Shown: piece after piece, positions 13,667 to 23,798 of the stretch
Layout of the letters: each line of letters starts with the position of its first letter
Position numbering within the stretch: the stretch's first letter is position 1
DNA from: Pelagibacterales bacterium SAG-MED13
Lineage (GTDB): Bacteria > Pseudomonadota > Alphaproteobacteria > Pelagibacterales > Pelagibacteraceae
Assembly: GCA_014654165.1 (NCBI GenBank)
Contig: JACWDK010000009.1
Location: forward strand, 1-47,982
Direction of reading: 5' to 3'
DNA length: 47,982 bases
Notes under the pieces: generated by a model
Databases searched by the model: none
What the model saw: only the letters and a program-made list of their open reading frames with translations
Told to the model about the DNA's origin: nothing
Made by a program: the position numbers and the translations under genes

Positions 13667-14500
13667 GTGTCAAAAATTAAACTAAGCGAAAATTTTATAA
13701 AAAATACAGTTAAGCTTGCTCTTAATGAAGATCTTTACCCTTCTGGAGACATAACTTCAGATTTAGTCCGGAATGATACAAATATCAAAACAAAATTAAT
13801 ATCAAATCAAAACGCAATTATTGGTGGACTATTATTTGTGAAACATGCTTTTAGATTAATTGATAAAAAAATAAAAATTATTATTAAAAATAAAGATGGT
13901 TCCAAAGTTAAAAAAGGATCTCTGATAGCCATTATAGAAGGTAAAGCAAAGAATATTCTTATAGCTGAAAGAGTAGCTTTAAATTTTTTATCTCATATCT
14001 CTGGAATTGCTACCAAGACAAATCAATTTGTAAAATTAGCTGGTAAAAAATGTAAGATTTGTTGTACACGCAAAACAATTCCTAACTTAAGAGTAATTCA
14101 AAAATATGCAGTTAAATTAGGTGGTGGCACAAATCATAGATTTAATTTAAGTGATGAATATTTGATTAAAGATAATCACGTCGCTAGTTCAAATATAAAA
14201 GAATTAGTTTTATTGGCTATTAAAAATAAAAAAGGTAAAAAGATTACTGTTGAGATAGATAATTTGAATCAACTTAAAGAAATAATTGGTTTAAAATTCA
14301 ATACAGTTTTATTTGACAATATGAATGTTAAAAATTTAACAACAGGTGTTAAAATTGCTAGAAAGCATTATGAAACAGAGGCATCTGGAAATATTAATTT
14401 AAAAACAGTAAAATTAGTAGCGGCGACTGGTGTGGACAGAATTTCTGTTGGCAGCATCACTCATAGTGCTCCTGGCATAGATTTTAAATTAGAATTTTAA
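13667..14500 (+). CDS. nadC: Nicotinate-nucleotide pyrophosphorylase (quinolinate phosphoribosyltransferase)
   Basis: 277 residues, normal for NadC. The N terminus has A-L-N-E-D-L-Y-P-S-G-D-I-T-S-D, the middle has A-E-R-V-A-L-N-F-L-S-H-I-S-G-I-A-T, and C-C-T-R-K-T-I-P-N-L-R is the PRPP/quinolinate binding core. V-E-I-D-N-L and L-F-D-N-M-N line the barrel. It turns quinolinate and PRPP into nicotinate mononucleotide. It begins with GTG six bases after nadA and ends 13 bases before the convergent ppdK. Confidence 0.95.
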   Translation: MSKIKLSENFIKNTVKLALNEDLYPSGDITSDLVRNDTNIKTKLISNQNAIIGGLLFVKHAFRLIDKKIKIIIKNKDGSKVKKGSLIAIIEGKAKNILIAERVALNFLSHISGIATKTNQFVKLAGKKCKICCTRKTIPNLRVIQKYAVKLGGGTNHRFNLSDEYLIKDNHVASSNIKELVLLAIKNKKGKKITVEIDNLNQLKEIIGLKFNTVLFDNMNVKNLTTGVKIARKHYETEASGNINLKTVKLVAATGVDRISVGSITHSAPGIDFKLEF

Positions 14501-14513
14501 ATATTTAAGTAGA

Positions 14514-17183
14514 TTAATTTTTATTTTTTTTTATTAATTCTGCTTGAGCTGCAGCTAATCTTGCGATTGGAACTCTGTAAGGAGAACAAGATACATAATT
14601 TAATCCAGCTTTTGAGCAAAAAAATATGCTTTTAGGATCACCTCCGTGCTCACCACAAATTCCTAATTTAATATTTTTATTTTGTCTTTTTCCTTTCTCT
14701 ACAGCTATTTCTACTAAATCTTTAACACCGTCATCTATAGATACAAAAGGATCTATAGTAAAAATTTTATTATCAATATAATCATTTAAAAATTTACCAC
14801 TATCGTCTCTGCTAATTCCAAAAGTAGTTTGGGTTAAGTCATTAGTGCCAAAACTAAAAAACTCAGCGTGTTTTGCAATATCATTTGCTTTAATTGCTGC
14901 CCTTGGTAATTCAATCATAGTTCCAACCAAAAAATCAATTTTTATTTTACTTTCTTTTTGAACTTTTTTGGCAGTATTAATTACCAACTCCTTCATAATT
15001 TTGATCTCAGTTTCAGTAGAGACTAAAGGTATCATAATTTCTGGCAAAGCTGATTTTTGTTTATTCCTTTTGAGATCCGATAGAGCTTCAAAGATTGCTC
15101 GGCACTGCATTTCATAAATTTCAGGAAAAGAAATCCCCAATCTACAACCCCTGTGACCTAACATTGGATTCTGCTCATGAAGTTCATCAATTCGAGTCTC
15201 CACCTCTTTTTTGTCAGCACCAACAACTTTTGCAACTTCAGAAATTTCTTTGTCAGATTTAGGTAAAAATTCATGTAAAGGTGGATCTAATAATCTCACA
15301 GTTACAGGTAGGCCCTGCATAATCTTAAATATTTCTACAAAATCTTTTTTTTGATGTGGTAAAAGCTTTTTTAAAGCTTTAGCTCTATCCTCTTGAGTTT
15401 TTGATAAAATCATTTCTCTAACAGATAAAATTCTCTCTTCATCAAAAAACATATGTTCAGTTCTGCAAAGACCAATCCCTTCTGCTCCAAAATCTCTTGC
15501 AGTTTTAGTATCAAGAGGCGTTTCTGAATTTGTTCTAACTTTCAATTTTCTAATACTATCAGCCCAACCCATTAATTTTGAGAAATCACCAGAAATTTCA
15601 GGTTTTACAGTTGGAACATTTCCTAAAATAATTCTTCCTGTTGAACCATCAATAGTAATTATATCTCCCTCTTTAACTTCTCCAGAGATAGTCTTGAAAA
15701 TTTTTTTTTCGTAATTGATATCAATTTCACTAGAACCTGAAACACAAGGTCTTCCCATTCCTCTTGCAACGACGGCAGCATGACTAGTCATACCTCCTCT
15801 TGCGGTTAAAATTCCTTTCGCAGCATGCATCCCTTGAATATCTTCTGGAGAAGTCTCTACTCTTACTAAGATAGTATCTTGCATCATATCATTTAATCTT
15901 TCAGCCTCTTCAGAAGTAAAAACAACTTTTCCACTTGCTGCACCAGGTGAAGCGGGTAAACCATTTGCAATTACTTCTATTGAACTTTTTTCGTCTAAAG
16001 TCGGATGCAACAAAGTATCTAAAGAATTCGGATCAACTCTCAAAACTGCATCATTTTTTGAAATCAATTTTTCTTTGACCATATTAACTGCAATCTTCAC
16101 AGCAGATTTTGAAGTTCTTTTACCTGAGCGGGTTTGCAATATCCAAAGTTTATTATTTTCAACTGTAAACTCAACATCCTGCATATCCTTGTAATGTTTT
16201 TCTAATTTTTTTAGGATTTTATATAATTCTTTATAAACTTTGGGCATAGACTCTTCCATCGATAACTCTTTAACCTTTGCCTCCTTTTTTGCTTTTTTTG
16301 TTATGTATTGTGGTGTTCTGGTTCCAGCAACAACGTCCTCTCCTTGAGCATTAATTAAATATTCACCATAAATTTCATTTGAACCATCTGATGGATTTCT
16401 TGTAAAAACTACCCCTGTAGCACAATCATTTCCCATATTTCCAAATACCATAGATTGGACATTGACTGCAGTACCCCATTCTGCAGGTATTTGATTTAAT
16501 TTTCTATAAACTTTTGCACGATTGCTTTCCCAAGATAGAAATACAGCGCTAATCGCACCTAGTAATTGCTCATAAACATCTTGAGGAAAATTTTTATTTG
16601 ATTTTTCTTTGACAGTATTTTTAAAATCATTAATTAATCCATCCCAATCGTCTTCATCTAGATCAGTATCCAGTAAAACACCTTTTGTTAATTTGTAATT
16701 TTCGATTAACTCTTCAAAATGATAGCCCTCAACACCCATTACAACATTCCCATACATTTGAATAAATCTTCTATAACTATCTTTTGCAAATCTACCATTT
16801 GAAGTTTTATTGGCTAAAGCAACTACAGTTCTATCATTTAATCCAAGATTTAAAATTGTATCCATCATACCAGGCATAGAAACCCTTGCACCAGATCTAA
16901 CAGATAATAATAAAGGGTTCTTTAAATCGCCAAATTTTTTAGATACACTTCTTTCAATAATTTTTAATTCCTTCTTAATTTGATTAATCAATTTTAAATT
17001 TAATTTCTGTTTATTTTTATAAAAAATATCGCAAACTTGTGTTGAAATAGTAAATCCTGGTGGCACAGGAAGACCTATTCTACCCATTTCAGATAAATTT
17101 GCTCCCTTTCCACCTAAAAAATTTTTAGGATTTTTAATTTTTTTCGATACTTTTGATTTAAAATTTAAGATTAATTTATTCAT
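14514..17183 (-). CDS. ppdK: Pyruvate, phosphate dikinase
   Basis: 889 residues: N-terminal ATP-grasp nucleotide domain (F-L-G-G-K-G-A-N-L-S-E-M near 22; S-V-R-S-G-A near 94), central phosphohistidine domain with G-M-T-S-H-A-A-V-V-A-R-G (catalytic His468), and a C-terminal PEP/pyruvate TIM barrel with the C-G-E-H-G-G motif. It reversibly converts ATP, phosphate and pyruvate to AMP, PPi and PEP, so it can serve gluconeogenesis. Its start overlaps the glyS stop by one base; last gene of the S49 peptidase-glyQ-glyS-ppdK unit. Confidence 0.96.
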   Translation of the reverse strand: MNKLILNFKSKVSKKIKNPKNFLGGKGANLSEMGRIGLPVPPGFTISTQVCDIFYKNKQKLNLKLINQIKKELKIIERSVSKKFGDLKNPLLLSVRSGARVSMPGMMDTILNLGLNDRTVVALANKTSNGRFAKDSYRRFIQMYGNVVMGVEGYHFEELIENYKLTKGVLLDTDLDEDDWDGLINDFKNTVKEKSNKNFPQDVYEQLLGAISAVFLSWESNRAKVYRKLNQIPAEWGTAVNVQSMVFGNMGNDCATGVVFTRNPSDGSNEIYGEYLINAQGEDVVAGTRTPQYITKKAKKEAKVKELSMEESMPKVYKELYKILKKLEKHYKDMQDVEFTVENNKLWILQTRSGKRTSKSAVKIAVNMVKEKLISKNDAVLRVDPNSLDTLLHPTLDEKSSIEVIANGLPASPGAASGKVVFTSEEAERLNDMMQDTILVRVETSPEDIQGMHAAKGILTARGGMTSHAAVVARGMGRPCVSGSSEIDINYEKKIFKTISGEVKEGDIITIDGSTGRIILGNVPTVKPEISGDFSKLMGWADSIRKLKVRTNSETPLDTKTARDFGAEGIGLCRTEHMFFDEERILSVREMILSKTQEDRAKALKKLLPHQKKDFVEIFKIMQGLPVTVRLLDPPLHEFLPKSDKEISEVAKVVGADKKEVETRIDELHEQNPMLGHRGCRLGISFPEIYEMQCRAIFEALSDLKRNKQKSALPEIMIPLVSTETEIKIMKELVINTAKKVQKESKIKIDFLVGTMIELPRAAIKANDIAKHAEFFSFGTNDLTQTTFGISRDDSGKFLNDYIDNKIFTIDPFVSIDDGVKDLVEIAVEKGKRQNKNIKLGICGEHGGDPKSIFFCSKAGLNYVSCSPYRVPIARLAAAQAELIKKNKN

Positions 17184-19249
17184 TATTCACTTTTTAATAA
17201 TTGAAAGTTTATAAAATTTTGAAAGGTTTTACATAACATATTGATAAGTTCCAATCTGTTTTTTCTTAAGGTTTCATTATCTTCATTTACTTGAACATTA
17301 TCAAAAAACTCAAAAACTTCTTTTTTAGCTCCCGCTAGAATTGATAAAGTTTGTTCAAAATTTTCATCATTATTTATACTTGAATAATATTTTTTAATTT
17401 CGCCAATTTTTTTAAATAAACTAAGCTCATAGTCAGTTTTAAAAATACCAGGATCAGTTGTATTGGATATTTCAATTTCATAATTTTTCACTTCACTATC
17501 AAGTATATTTGCAGCTCTTTTAAATATTGAATAAATATCCATACCCATTTGAGTATTGATAATTTTATTCAAACTTTTTGCCTTTTCAAAAGATGAAAAT
17601 AAATTATTAAGAGAGAAAGATGAAAGTAATGCATCAATTATGTCAAATCGAATTTGTTTTTCTTTTAAATAATACCTAAATCTATCTTTTAAAAAATTAT
17701 TTAATTCTTTTTGTAAATTTTTATTTGTAAAACTATAACCTTGACCTTGATATAAATTTGAGGAATAAATTAATAAATCATTTACCTTTAAATCTTTTTT
17801 ATTTTCAATAGCTATTCTAATTATACCAAGAGCAAGTCTTCTAAGAGCAAATGGATCTTTAGAGCTAGAAGGTTTTTCATCTACTCCAAAAAAAACTACC
17901 AATGTATCAATTTTATCTGAAGCTGATAAAGCTACACTATATGGTTTTTTAGGAGTTTTAGACTCTAATCCTATAGGTAAGTACTGTTCTGATATTGCTA
18001 ATGATATATCTTTATCAAAGCCTTGATGTGCAGCAAAATAACCACCCATAACACCCTGAAGTTCTGGAAATTCTCCTACTAGGTCAGAGGTCAGGTCTGT
18101 TTTAGAAATTGATGCTGATAATTCGACTTTTTCTTTACTTATTAATAATTCATCAGAAACTATTCCCGCTAATTTTCTCATTCTTTGAACTTTATCAAAA
18201 TAAGTACCCAATCCATTGAAAAAGTTCATCAACTTTAATTCTGATACTTTCTTAACTAAATTTTGAGATTTATCTTTATTCCAAAAAAACTCAGCATCAC
18301 TCAGTCTAGCACCCACTACTCTCTCATTTCCTATTTTGATTAATCCTTTCTGATCTTTTTTATTTGCAACAATCAAAAACTCATTTGTAATTTCATTTTT
18401 AATATTAAAAGTTGGAAAATATTTCTGATGTGACTGCATAGTTAAAATTAGTATTTCTTTCGGGATAGATAAAAACTTTTTGTCAAAACTGCATAATAGA
18501 ATATTTGGATTATCTACTAAATTTACTACTTCATCTAATAGTTTTAAATTGTCACTAATTCGCAACTTTTTTTTATCTAATATTTTTAAAAATTCTTGGT
18601 TTATCTTTTTCCGTCTTTTATTTTGATCTATAATTGTTCCAATTTTTTTTAGAAATTTTTCATATGATTTAAAATCTTTAAATATCTTTTTTTTATCTTC
18701 ATAGTCTTTATCTATGAAAGTTGAGTTTGAGGATGTTAAATGGTGAAATTTGAAATCAATCATTTTTTTATCAAATACTGATAAAATCGACTTCAATGGT
18801 CTTCCCCAATTTAGATTGTATTCTCCCCATTTCATTGACTTTTTCCATTGATAGCTTTCAAGTAATTTAGGAATAAACTCAACTAATAAGTCATGAGTTT
18901 TTAATGATTCAGATTTTGTTTTAAAGAAATAAAATTCACCTTTTTCAATAGTTTTCTTAAATAAATCTTTTTTTTCTATCCTATTTGAACGTATAAACCC
19001 TTCAATTGCTTGCTCTGGTGAGCCAGTTTTAGGCCCTCTTATTTCTGTAGAAAGAGTTTTTATTTCTTTTTCTAAACCTTGAAAGACTATGACTAACCTA
19101 TTAGGTGTAGAGAGAGAAAAACTTTTTTTTGATTTAATAGTTTTTTTTAAGAAAAATTCTTGAAATTCATCCAAAAGTTTTTCTCGTAAATTTCTTTGAA
19201 GGCTTGCAGGAATTTCTTCACTAAATAACTCTAAAAAAAATTCTGCCAT
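17183..19249 (-). CDS. glyS: Glycyl-tRNA synthetase beta subunit
   Basis: 688 residues from the ATG at 19247-19249, beginning M-A-E-F-F-L-E-L-F-S-E-E-I-P, the conserved GlyS N terminus; the longer frame start at 19282 lies inside glyQ and is rejected. The HD-domain-like region and C-terminal anticodon-binding DALR-like domain are of usual length. It partners with GlyQ in an alpha2beta2 enzyme that charges tRNA-Gly. It starts one base after the glyQ stop. Confidence 0.95.
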   Translation of the reverse strand: MAEFFLELFSEEIPASLQRNLREKLLDEFQEFFLKKTIKSKKSFSLSTPNRLVIVFQGLEKEIKTLSTEIRGPKTGSPEQAIEGFIRSNRIEKKDLFKKTIEKGEFYFFKTKSESLKTHDLLVEFIPKLLESYQWKKSMKWGEYNLNWGRPLKSILSVFDKKMIDFKFHHLTSSNSTFIDKDYEDKKKIFKDFKSYEKFLKKIGTIIDQNKRRKKINQEFLKILDKKKLRISDNLKLLDEVVNLVDNPNILLCSFDKKFLSIPKEILILTMQSHQKYFPTFNIKNEITNEFLIVANKKDQKGLIKIGNERVVGARLSDAEFFWNKDKSQNLVKKVSELKLMNFFNGLGTYFDKVQRMRKLAGIVSDELLISKEKVELSASISKTDLTSDLVGEFPELQGVMGGYFAAHQGFDKDISLAISEQYLPIGLESKTPKKPYSVALSASDKIDTLVVFFGVDEKPSSSKDPFALRRLALGIIRIAIENKKDLKVNDLLIYSSNLYQGQGYSFTNKNLQKELNNFLKDRFRYYLKEKQIRFDIIDALLSSFSLNNLFSSFEKAKSLNKIINTQMGMDIYSIFKRAANILDSEVKNYEIEISNTTDPGIFKTDYELSLFKKIGEIKKYYSSINNDENFEQTLSILAGAKKEVFEFFDNVQVNEDNETLRKNRLELINMLCKTFQNFINFQLLKSE

Positions 19250-19250
19250 C

Positions 19251-20156
19251 TTAAATTTGGGTATCAATCCAGATTGCTGCAACTAACTTTGTAATTTCTC
19301 TTATTCTTCCAATATACTCTGCTCTTTGAGCAACACTAATTGCACCCCGAGCATCTAAAATATTGAAGACATGACTGGCCTTTAAACATTGATCATAAGC
19401 TGGTAAGGATACTTTCTTTTCAATTAAAGATTTTGCTTCATTTTCAAACATATCAAACATTTTGAAAAGATTTTCTGCATTGGCATAATCAAAATTGTAT
19501 GAAGAAAATTCTTTTTCAGCTTGGTGGAAAACTTCTTGATACTTAACTTCTTCATTATTCCAAATTAAGTCATAAACATTTTTTTTTTGTTGGGTAAACA
19601 TACAAATTCTTTCTAAACCATAAGTAATTTCCACAGATACAGGTTTGCATTCAAACCCAGCCATTTGTTGAAAATATGTAAATTGAGTTATTTCCATACC
19701 ATCACACCATACCTCCCAACCAAGTCCAGCAGCTCCCAAAGTTGGGCTTTCCCAATCATCTTCTACAAATCTAATGTCATGATTTTTATGATCAATTCCA
19801 ATTACAGACAAACTATTTAAATAAAGTTTTTTTATATTAGAAGGAGAGGGTTTTATTATAACTTGAAACTGATAATAATGTTGAAGTCTATTTGGATTAT
19901 CTCCATATCTTCCATCTGTTGGTCTTCTTGAGGGTTGTACATAAGCAGCCTTCCATGATTTAGGTCCGAGAGATCGCAGGGTAGTTGCGGGATGAAAAGT
20001 TCCAGCTCCGACTTCCATATCATAAGGTTGTAAAATTATGCACCCATGTTTACTCCAATACTTTTGAAGATTAAAAATTGTATCCTGAAAAGTTTGAAAT
20101 TTTAATTTTTTTTTTATTTTTTTAGAGGCCATATCTTTGCCAGACTGATTTTTCAT
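19251..20156 (-). CDS. glyQ: Glycyl-tRNA synthetase alpha subunit
   Basis: 301 residues. Class II catalytic core: [12 protein letters not shown] near residue 22, [12 protein letters not shown], the motif around [14 protein letters not shown], and V-S-V-A-Q-R near the end. It performs glycine activation. Start is either 20156 or the second ATG at 20132; neither has a clear ribosome site, and both overlap or lie close to the S49 peptidase stop. Confidence 0.95.
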   Translation of the reverse strand: MKNQSGKDMASKKIKKKLKFQTFQDTIFNLQKYWSKHGCIILQPYDMEVGAGTFHPATTLRSLGPKSWKAAYVQPSRRPTDGRYGDNPNRLQHYYQFQVIIKPSPSNIKKLYLNSLSVIGIDHKNHDIRFVEDDWESPTLGAAGLGWEVWCDGMEITQFTYFQQMAGFECKPVSVEITYGLERICMFTQQKKNVYDLIWNNEEVKYQEVFHQAEKEFSSYNFDYANAENLFKMFDMFENEAKSLIEKKVSLPAYDQCLKASHVFNILDARGAISVAQRAEYIGRIREITKLVAAIWIDTQI

Positions 20157-20928
20157 CTAATATATTTGCAAGCTGGTCTACATGATCGTTTGAAGACGAT
20201 AATTTTTTACTTAACCATCCTTTTGATTTTTCAAATTTTTTAATTATTACATCTTCCCCATATTTTTCTCTTAGTATTTGATTAGCATCACCAATTTCGT
20301 CTATCAAACCTAAGTCCTTAGCTTTACTGCCAGACCAAAATTCTCCAGAGAATAATTCAACTTCAGTTTTTTTAAGTTTAGTAGCTCTACTTTTTTCAAC
20401 TACTCCTATAAAATCTTTATGCAAATCTAATTGAATATTTTTTAATCTTTCTATGTCTTCTTTTTTTTCAGCAAGAAAGGGGTCTAGAGTACTTTTATTT
20501 TTTCCGGCTGTGTGAACCCTTCTTTCAACTCCAATTTTTTTTATTAATTCTGTAAAACCAAAAGAAGAATAGATAACTCCTATTGAACCAATAATAGAAC
20601 TTGAATTTGCGTATATCTCATCACCAGCACATGCAATTAAATAACCTCCTGAAGCAGCAACATCTTCAGCAAAGACTATTACTTTTTTTTTATTTTTTTT
20701 TGCCTGTTGTCTTATAAAATTGTAAATAAGATGTGACTGAACTGGAGAACCTCCTGGAGAATTAATAGTGATTGCTATACATGGAGCTTTTTTAACAGAA
20801 AAGGCCTTTAAAATAATCTCTTCTTGACCAGAAAAATCTATACCTTGCTTAAATTTTCCAACATTTCCAATTACTCCACTTAATTTAATATGAGGGATAA
20901 TTTTTTTCTTTTTTAAAAAAGAGAACAT
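20122..20928 (-). CDS. S49-family signal-peptide-peptidase-like protease (SohB/SppA type)
   Basis: 268 residues of the ClpP-like S49 fold. The nucleophile serine is in [12 protein letters not shown] near residue 92, and the general-base lysine is probably in A-G-K-N-K-S-T near 145. N-S-P-G-G-S near 60 forms the oxyanion strand. There is no clear N-terminal membrane anchor, so it may be cytoplasmic or peripheral, unlike E. coli SohB. Such enzymes clear signal peptides or membrane protein fragments. It overlaps glyQ by up to 35 bases. Confidence 0.88.
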   Translation of the reverse strand: MFSFLKKKKIIPHIKLSGVIGNVGKFKQGIDFSGQEEIILKAFSVKKAPCIAITINSPGGSPVQSHLIYNFIRQQAKKNKKKVIVFAEDVAASGGYLIACAGDEIYANSSSIIGSIGVIYSSFGFTELIKKIGVERRVHTAGKNKSTLDPFLAEKKEDIERLKNIQLDLHKDFIGVVEKSRATKLKKTEVELFSGEFWSGSKAKDLGLIDEIGDANQILREKYGEDVIIKKFEKSKGWLSKKLSSSNDHVDQLANILDEKSVWQRYGL

Positions 20929-20996
20929 TTTTAACCTTTATAGAATTTTTAATAGAATATAAAGACACCTTATAATTGAAGATTCGGGTGCGTCAA

Positions 20997-21025
20997 TTGA
21001 TAAGTAATAAATATAATCTTATTAT
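20997..21025 (+). promoter_or_regulatory. Putative sigma70 promoter of ispB
   Basis: TTGATA (20997-21002), 17-base spacer, TATTAT (21020-21025), each five of six matches. It predicts a leader of about 12 bases before the ATG at 21044. No ribosome site is seen in that leader. Confidence 0.5.
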
Positions 21026-21043
21026 ACTAGTTTGTTCACATAA

Positions 21044-22057
21044 ATGGGAACTGTAGTTCAATTAAAAAACCAAATTAATAATTCATATTTTCAACTTAAA
21101 GACTCAGTTGAAGATAAGTTGTTATTAGTTGAAGAAAAAATTAAATCAAAATTAACAAGCGATGTTGACCTGGTCCAGAAAATGACTGATTATCACTTAG
21201 AAACTGGGGGTAAAAGACTAAGAGCTTTACTGACTTTGGGGTCTGCAAAATTGTGTGGGTATTCAAAAGGAACTAGAGATATAAATTTAGCAGCCTGCGT
21301 GGAATTAATCCATGCTGCTACATTAATGCATGATGATGTGATTGATAATGGTTCCGTGAGAAGAGGTAAAAAAACATTAAATAAAATTTGGGATAACCAC
21401 TCTTCAGTTTTAGTTGGTGACTATTTACTTAGTAGATGTTTTGAGATGATGGTGGAAGATGGAAATATAGAAGTTTTAAAATTACTTTCTTCAACTTCTT
21501 CAAAAATTGCTCAGGGTGAAATACTGCAACTTCAACATCAAGGTGAGGTTGATATGCTAGAAGAAACTTATCTCAAAATTATTTCTGCAAAAACAGCTGA
21601 GCTTTTTGCTGCTGCAACAAAAGTAGGAGCAATTTTATCTAATGTAAAAAATAAAGAAAAGGAAGCTCTAGAATTTTATGGAAGAAATCTTGGTTTAACA
21701 TTTCAAATAGCTGATGATACGCTTGATTATAATTCTGAATTAAAAATATTTGGTAAAAAAATTGGTCAAGATTTTTATGAGGGAAAAATTACTTTACCAA
21801 TAATTTTACTGTTTCAACAAGCCGAGGAAAAAGAAAAAGAAAAACTTAAAAATATATTTGTAAAAGAAAAAAAAACTGAGGATGAATTAAATTATACGCT
21901 TTCATTAATTAAAAATTACAACATTATTAAGGCTTGTTACCAAAAGGCACAACATTACATAAATTTAGCATCTAATTCTTTATCTGTATTCAGTAATTCA
22001 GAAGAAAAGAATATTCTTGAAAATTTAACTTCTTTTAGTTTGTCTAGAAATTTTTAA
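21044..22057 (+). CDS. ispB: Long-chain polyprenyl diphosphate synthase (octaprenyl-type)
   Basis: 337 residues of the trans-prenyltransferase family with both aspartate-rich motifs: first M-H-D-D-V-I-D-N near residue 97, second Q-I-A-D-D-T-L-D-Y near 225. G-G-K-R-L-R-A-L near 54 binds IPP. The residues before the first motif (A-A-T-L-M) are small, as in enzymes that let long chains pass, so it probably makes the ubiquinone side chain. Product length is inferred only. It stands alone, divergent from the S49 gene, and ends overlapping pdxH by 4 bases. Confidence 0.88.
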   Translation: MGTVVQLKNQINNSYFQLKDSVEDKLLLVEEKIKSKLTSDVDLVQKMTDYHLETGGKRLRALLTLGSAKLCGYSKGTRDINLAACVELIHAATLMHDDVIDNGSVRRGKKTLNKIWDNHSSVLVGDYLLSRCFEMMVEDGNIEVLKLLSSTSSKIAQGEILQLQHQGEVDMLEETYLKIISAKTAELFAAATKVGAILSNVKNKEKEALEFYGRNLGLTFQIADDTLDYNSELKIFGKKIGQDFYEGKITLPIILLFQQAEEKEKEKLKNIFVKEKKTEDELNYTLSLIKNYNIIKACYQKAQHYINLASNSLSVFSNSEEKNILENLTSFSLSRNF

Positions 22058-22677
22058 GGGCTTAAAAGATTTTTAACCCATTTTTTCTTTTCTAAAGAAT
22101 ATTTTAATCTTTCATGTATTCGATTTTCACCATCTAACCAAAATTCAATACTTGTGGGTTTCAAATTCCAGCCAGACCAATTACTAGGACGAGGTACATT
22201 GTTGACGTCATTATATTTTTTTTTATAATCCTCTATTGAATTTAAAAGTTGATCTCTATTTTTTAAGATGCTGCTTTGTTTAGATGCCCAAGCTCCTATT
22301 CGACTTTCATAGGCTCGAGTGTCGTAATAATCATCTGCAATTTTATCACTCACTTGTTTTAAAGTTCCAACAATTCTTATTTGTCTTAACAAACTTTTCC
22401 AATGAAAACACATTGAGGCTTTAGGGTTTTCTTTTATTTCATTTCCTTTTTGACTATTCAAATTGGTGTAAAAAATAAATCCATTTGCATCAAAACCTTT
22501 AAGTAGAACCATTCTTACTGAAGGAATACCATTTTTATTTGCAGTTCCTAAGGCTAAAGCATTGGGATCATTTATTTCTTTATTTTTTGCCTCTTCGAAC
22601 CATTTTTCAAATAATTCAAATGGATCATCCAGATCTAAAAAGCATTTATTGAGCCCTAATGAGTTTTTTTGATTCAT
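22054..22677 (-). CDS. pdxH: Pyridoxamine/pyridoxine 5'-phosphate oxidase
   Basis: 207 residues of the FMN-binding split-barrel family. Conserved blocks: D-P-N-A-L-A-L-G-T-A near 37, R-M-V-L-L-K-G-F near 55, Y-E-S-R-I-G-A-W-A-S near 128, and the C-terminal signature beginning W-S-G-W-N-L-K-P near 168 through R-I-H-E-R. It produces pyridoxal phosphate. Head-to-head with aroC across 33 bases. Confidence 0.95.
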   Translation of the reverse strand: MNQKNSLGLNKCFLDLDDPFELFEKWFEEAKNKEINDPNALALGTANKNGIPSVRMVLLKGFDANGFIFYTNLNSQKGNEIKENPKASMCFHWKSLLRQIRIVGTLKQVSDKIADDYYDTRAYESRIGAWASKQSSILKNRDQLLNSIEDYKKKYNDVNNVPRPSNWSGWNLKPTSIEFWLDGENRIHERLKYSLEKKKWVKNLLSP

Positions 22678-22710
22678 AATTTAAACAAAATAATCTATAT
22701 AATATAAATA

Positions 22711-23793
22711 ATGTCATTTAATACTTTTGGAAAGGTTTTTCGTTTCACTACCTGGGGTGAGTCTCATGGCCCTGCTATTGGGTGTATAATTGATGGTTGT
22801 CCCCCTCTAATTCAACTAAAAGAACAAGATATTCAAAAAGAATTAGACAAAAGAAAGCCAGGTCAATCTAAATTTACTACTCAAAGAAAGGAAAGTGATA
22901 AAGTCCAAATACTTTCTGGAGTGTTCGAAGGAAAAACGACTGGGACACCTATATCTTTAATAATTTACAATGAGGATATGAGATCAAAGGATTACAATGA
23001 TATTAAGGATAAATTCAGGCCTGGTCATGCAGATTTTACATATTTTAAAAAATATGGAATTAGAGATTACAGAGGAGGAGGAAGATCTTCTGCAAGAGAG
23101 ACGGCTTCAAGAGTTGCTGCAGGTGCAATTGCTAAAAAAGTTTTGGAAAAAAAGTTAGGTAAAAAATTTAAAATTTCAGCAGCTGTAACACAATTAGGTA
23201 TTTTAGGTTGTGATACTAAAAAATGGAATGATAAGATAATTTATAAAAATCCTTTTTTTTGCCCCGATAAATCAATGTTAAAAATATGGGAAAATTATCT
23301 TTTAAGTATTAGAAAAGCTGGGTCTTCCTGTGGAGCTATAATTGAAGTAAGAGCAAATGGAATTCCAGCAGGTTTAGGTGCCCCAATTTATTCAAAATTA
23401 GACTCGGATATTGCTTCAGCAATGATGAGTATTAATGCAGTCAAAGGAGTTAATATTGGCTCAGGAATGAATTCAGCTCAACTTTCTGGTGAAGAAAATT
23501 CAGATGAAATTTCGCAAAACAAAAAAAAATTAAGATTTAATACAAATAATGCTGGGGGAATACTTGGGGGTATATCTTCTGGACAAGAAATAATTGTATC
23601 TTTTGCTGTAAAACCTACTTCTTCAATTTTGAAAAGCAGAAAGACTGTCAATAAATTTGGGGGGAATACTACTATTTCTGTAAAAGGTAGACATGATCCT
23701 TGTGTTGGGATAAGAGCTGTTCCAGTAGGTGAAGCTATGCTTTCATGTGTTTTATTAGATCATTACCTAATGCATAAAGCGCAGTGTAATTAA
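22711..23793 (+). CDS. aroC: Chorismate synthase
   Basis: 360 residues. Signatures: [11 protein letters not shown] near residue 17 (catalytic His), R-P-G-H-A-D-F-T near 106, and [11 protein letters not shown] near 122, with a later [12 protein letters not shown]. It performs the FMN-dependent last step of the shikimate pathway. A perfect TATAAT lies at 22698-22703, only 7 bases before the ATG, so a nearly leaderless message is possible, though no -35 is visible. Confidence 0.96.
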   Translation: MSFNTFGKVFRFTTWGESHGPAIGCIIDGCPPLIQLKEQDIQKELDKRKPGQSKFTTQRKESDKVQILSGVFEGKTTGTPISLIIYNEDMRSKDYNDIKDKFRPGHADFTYFKKYGIRDYRGGGRSSARETASRVAAGAIAKKVLEKKLGKKFKISAAVTQLGILGCDTKKWNDKIIYKNPFFCPDKSMLKIWENYLLSIRKAGSSCGAIIEVRANGIPAGLGAPIYSKLDSDIASAMMSINAVKGVNIGSGMNSAQLSGEENSDEISQNKKKLRFNTNNAGGILGGISSGQEIIVSFAVKPTSSILKSRKTVNKFGGNTTISVKGRHDPCVGIRAVPVGEAMLSCVLLDHYLMHKAQCN

Positions 23794-23798
23794 TAAAA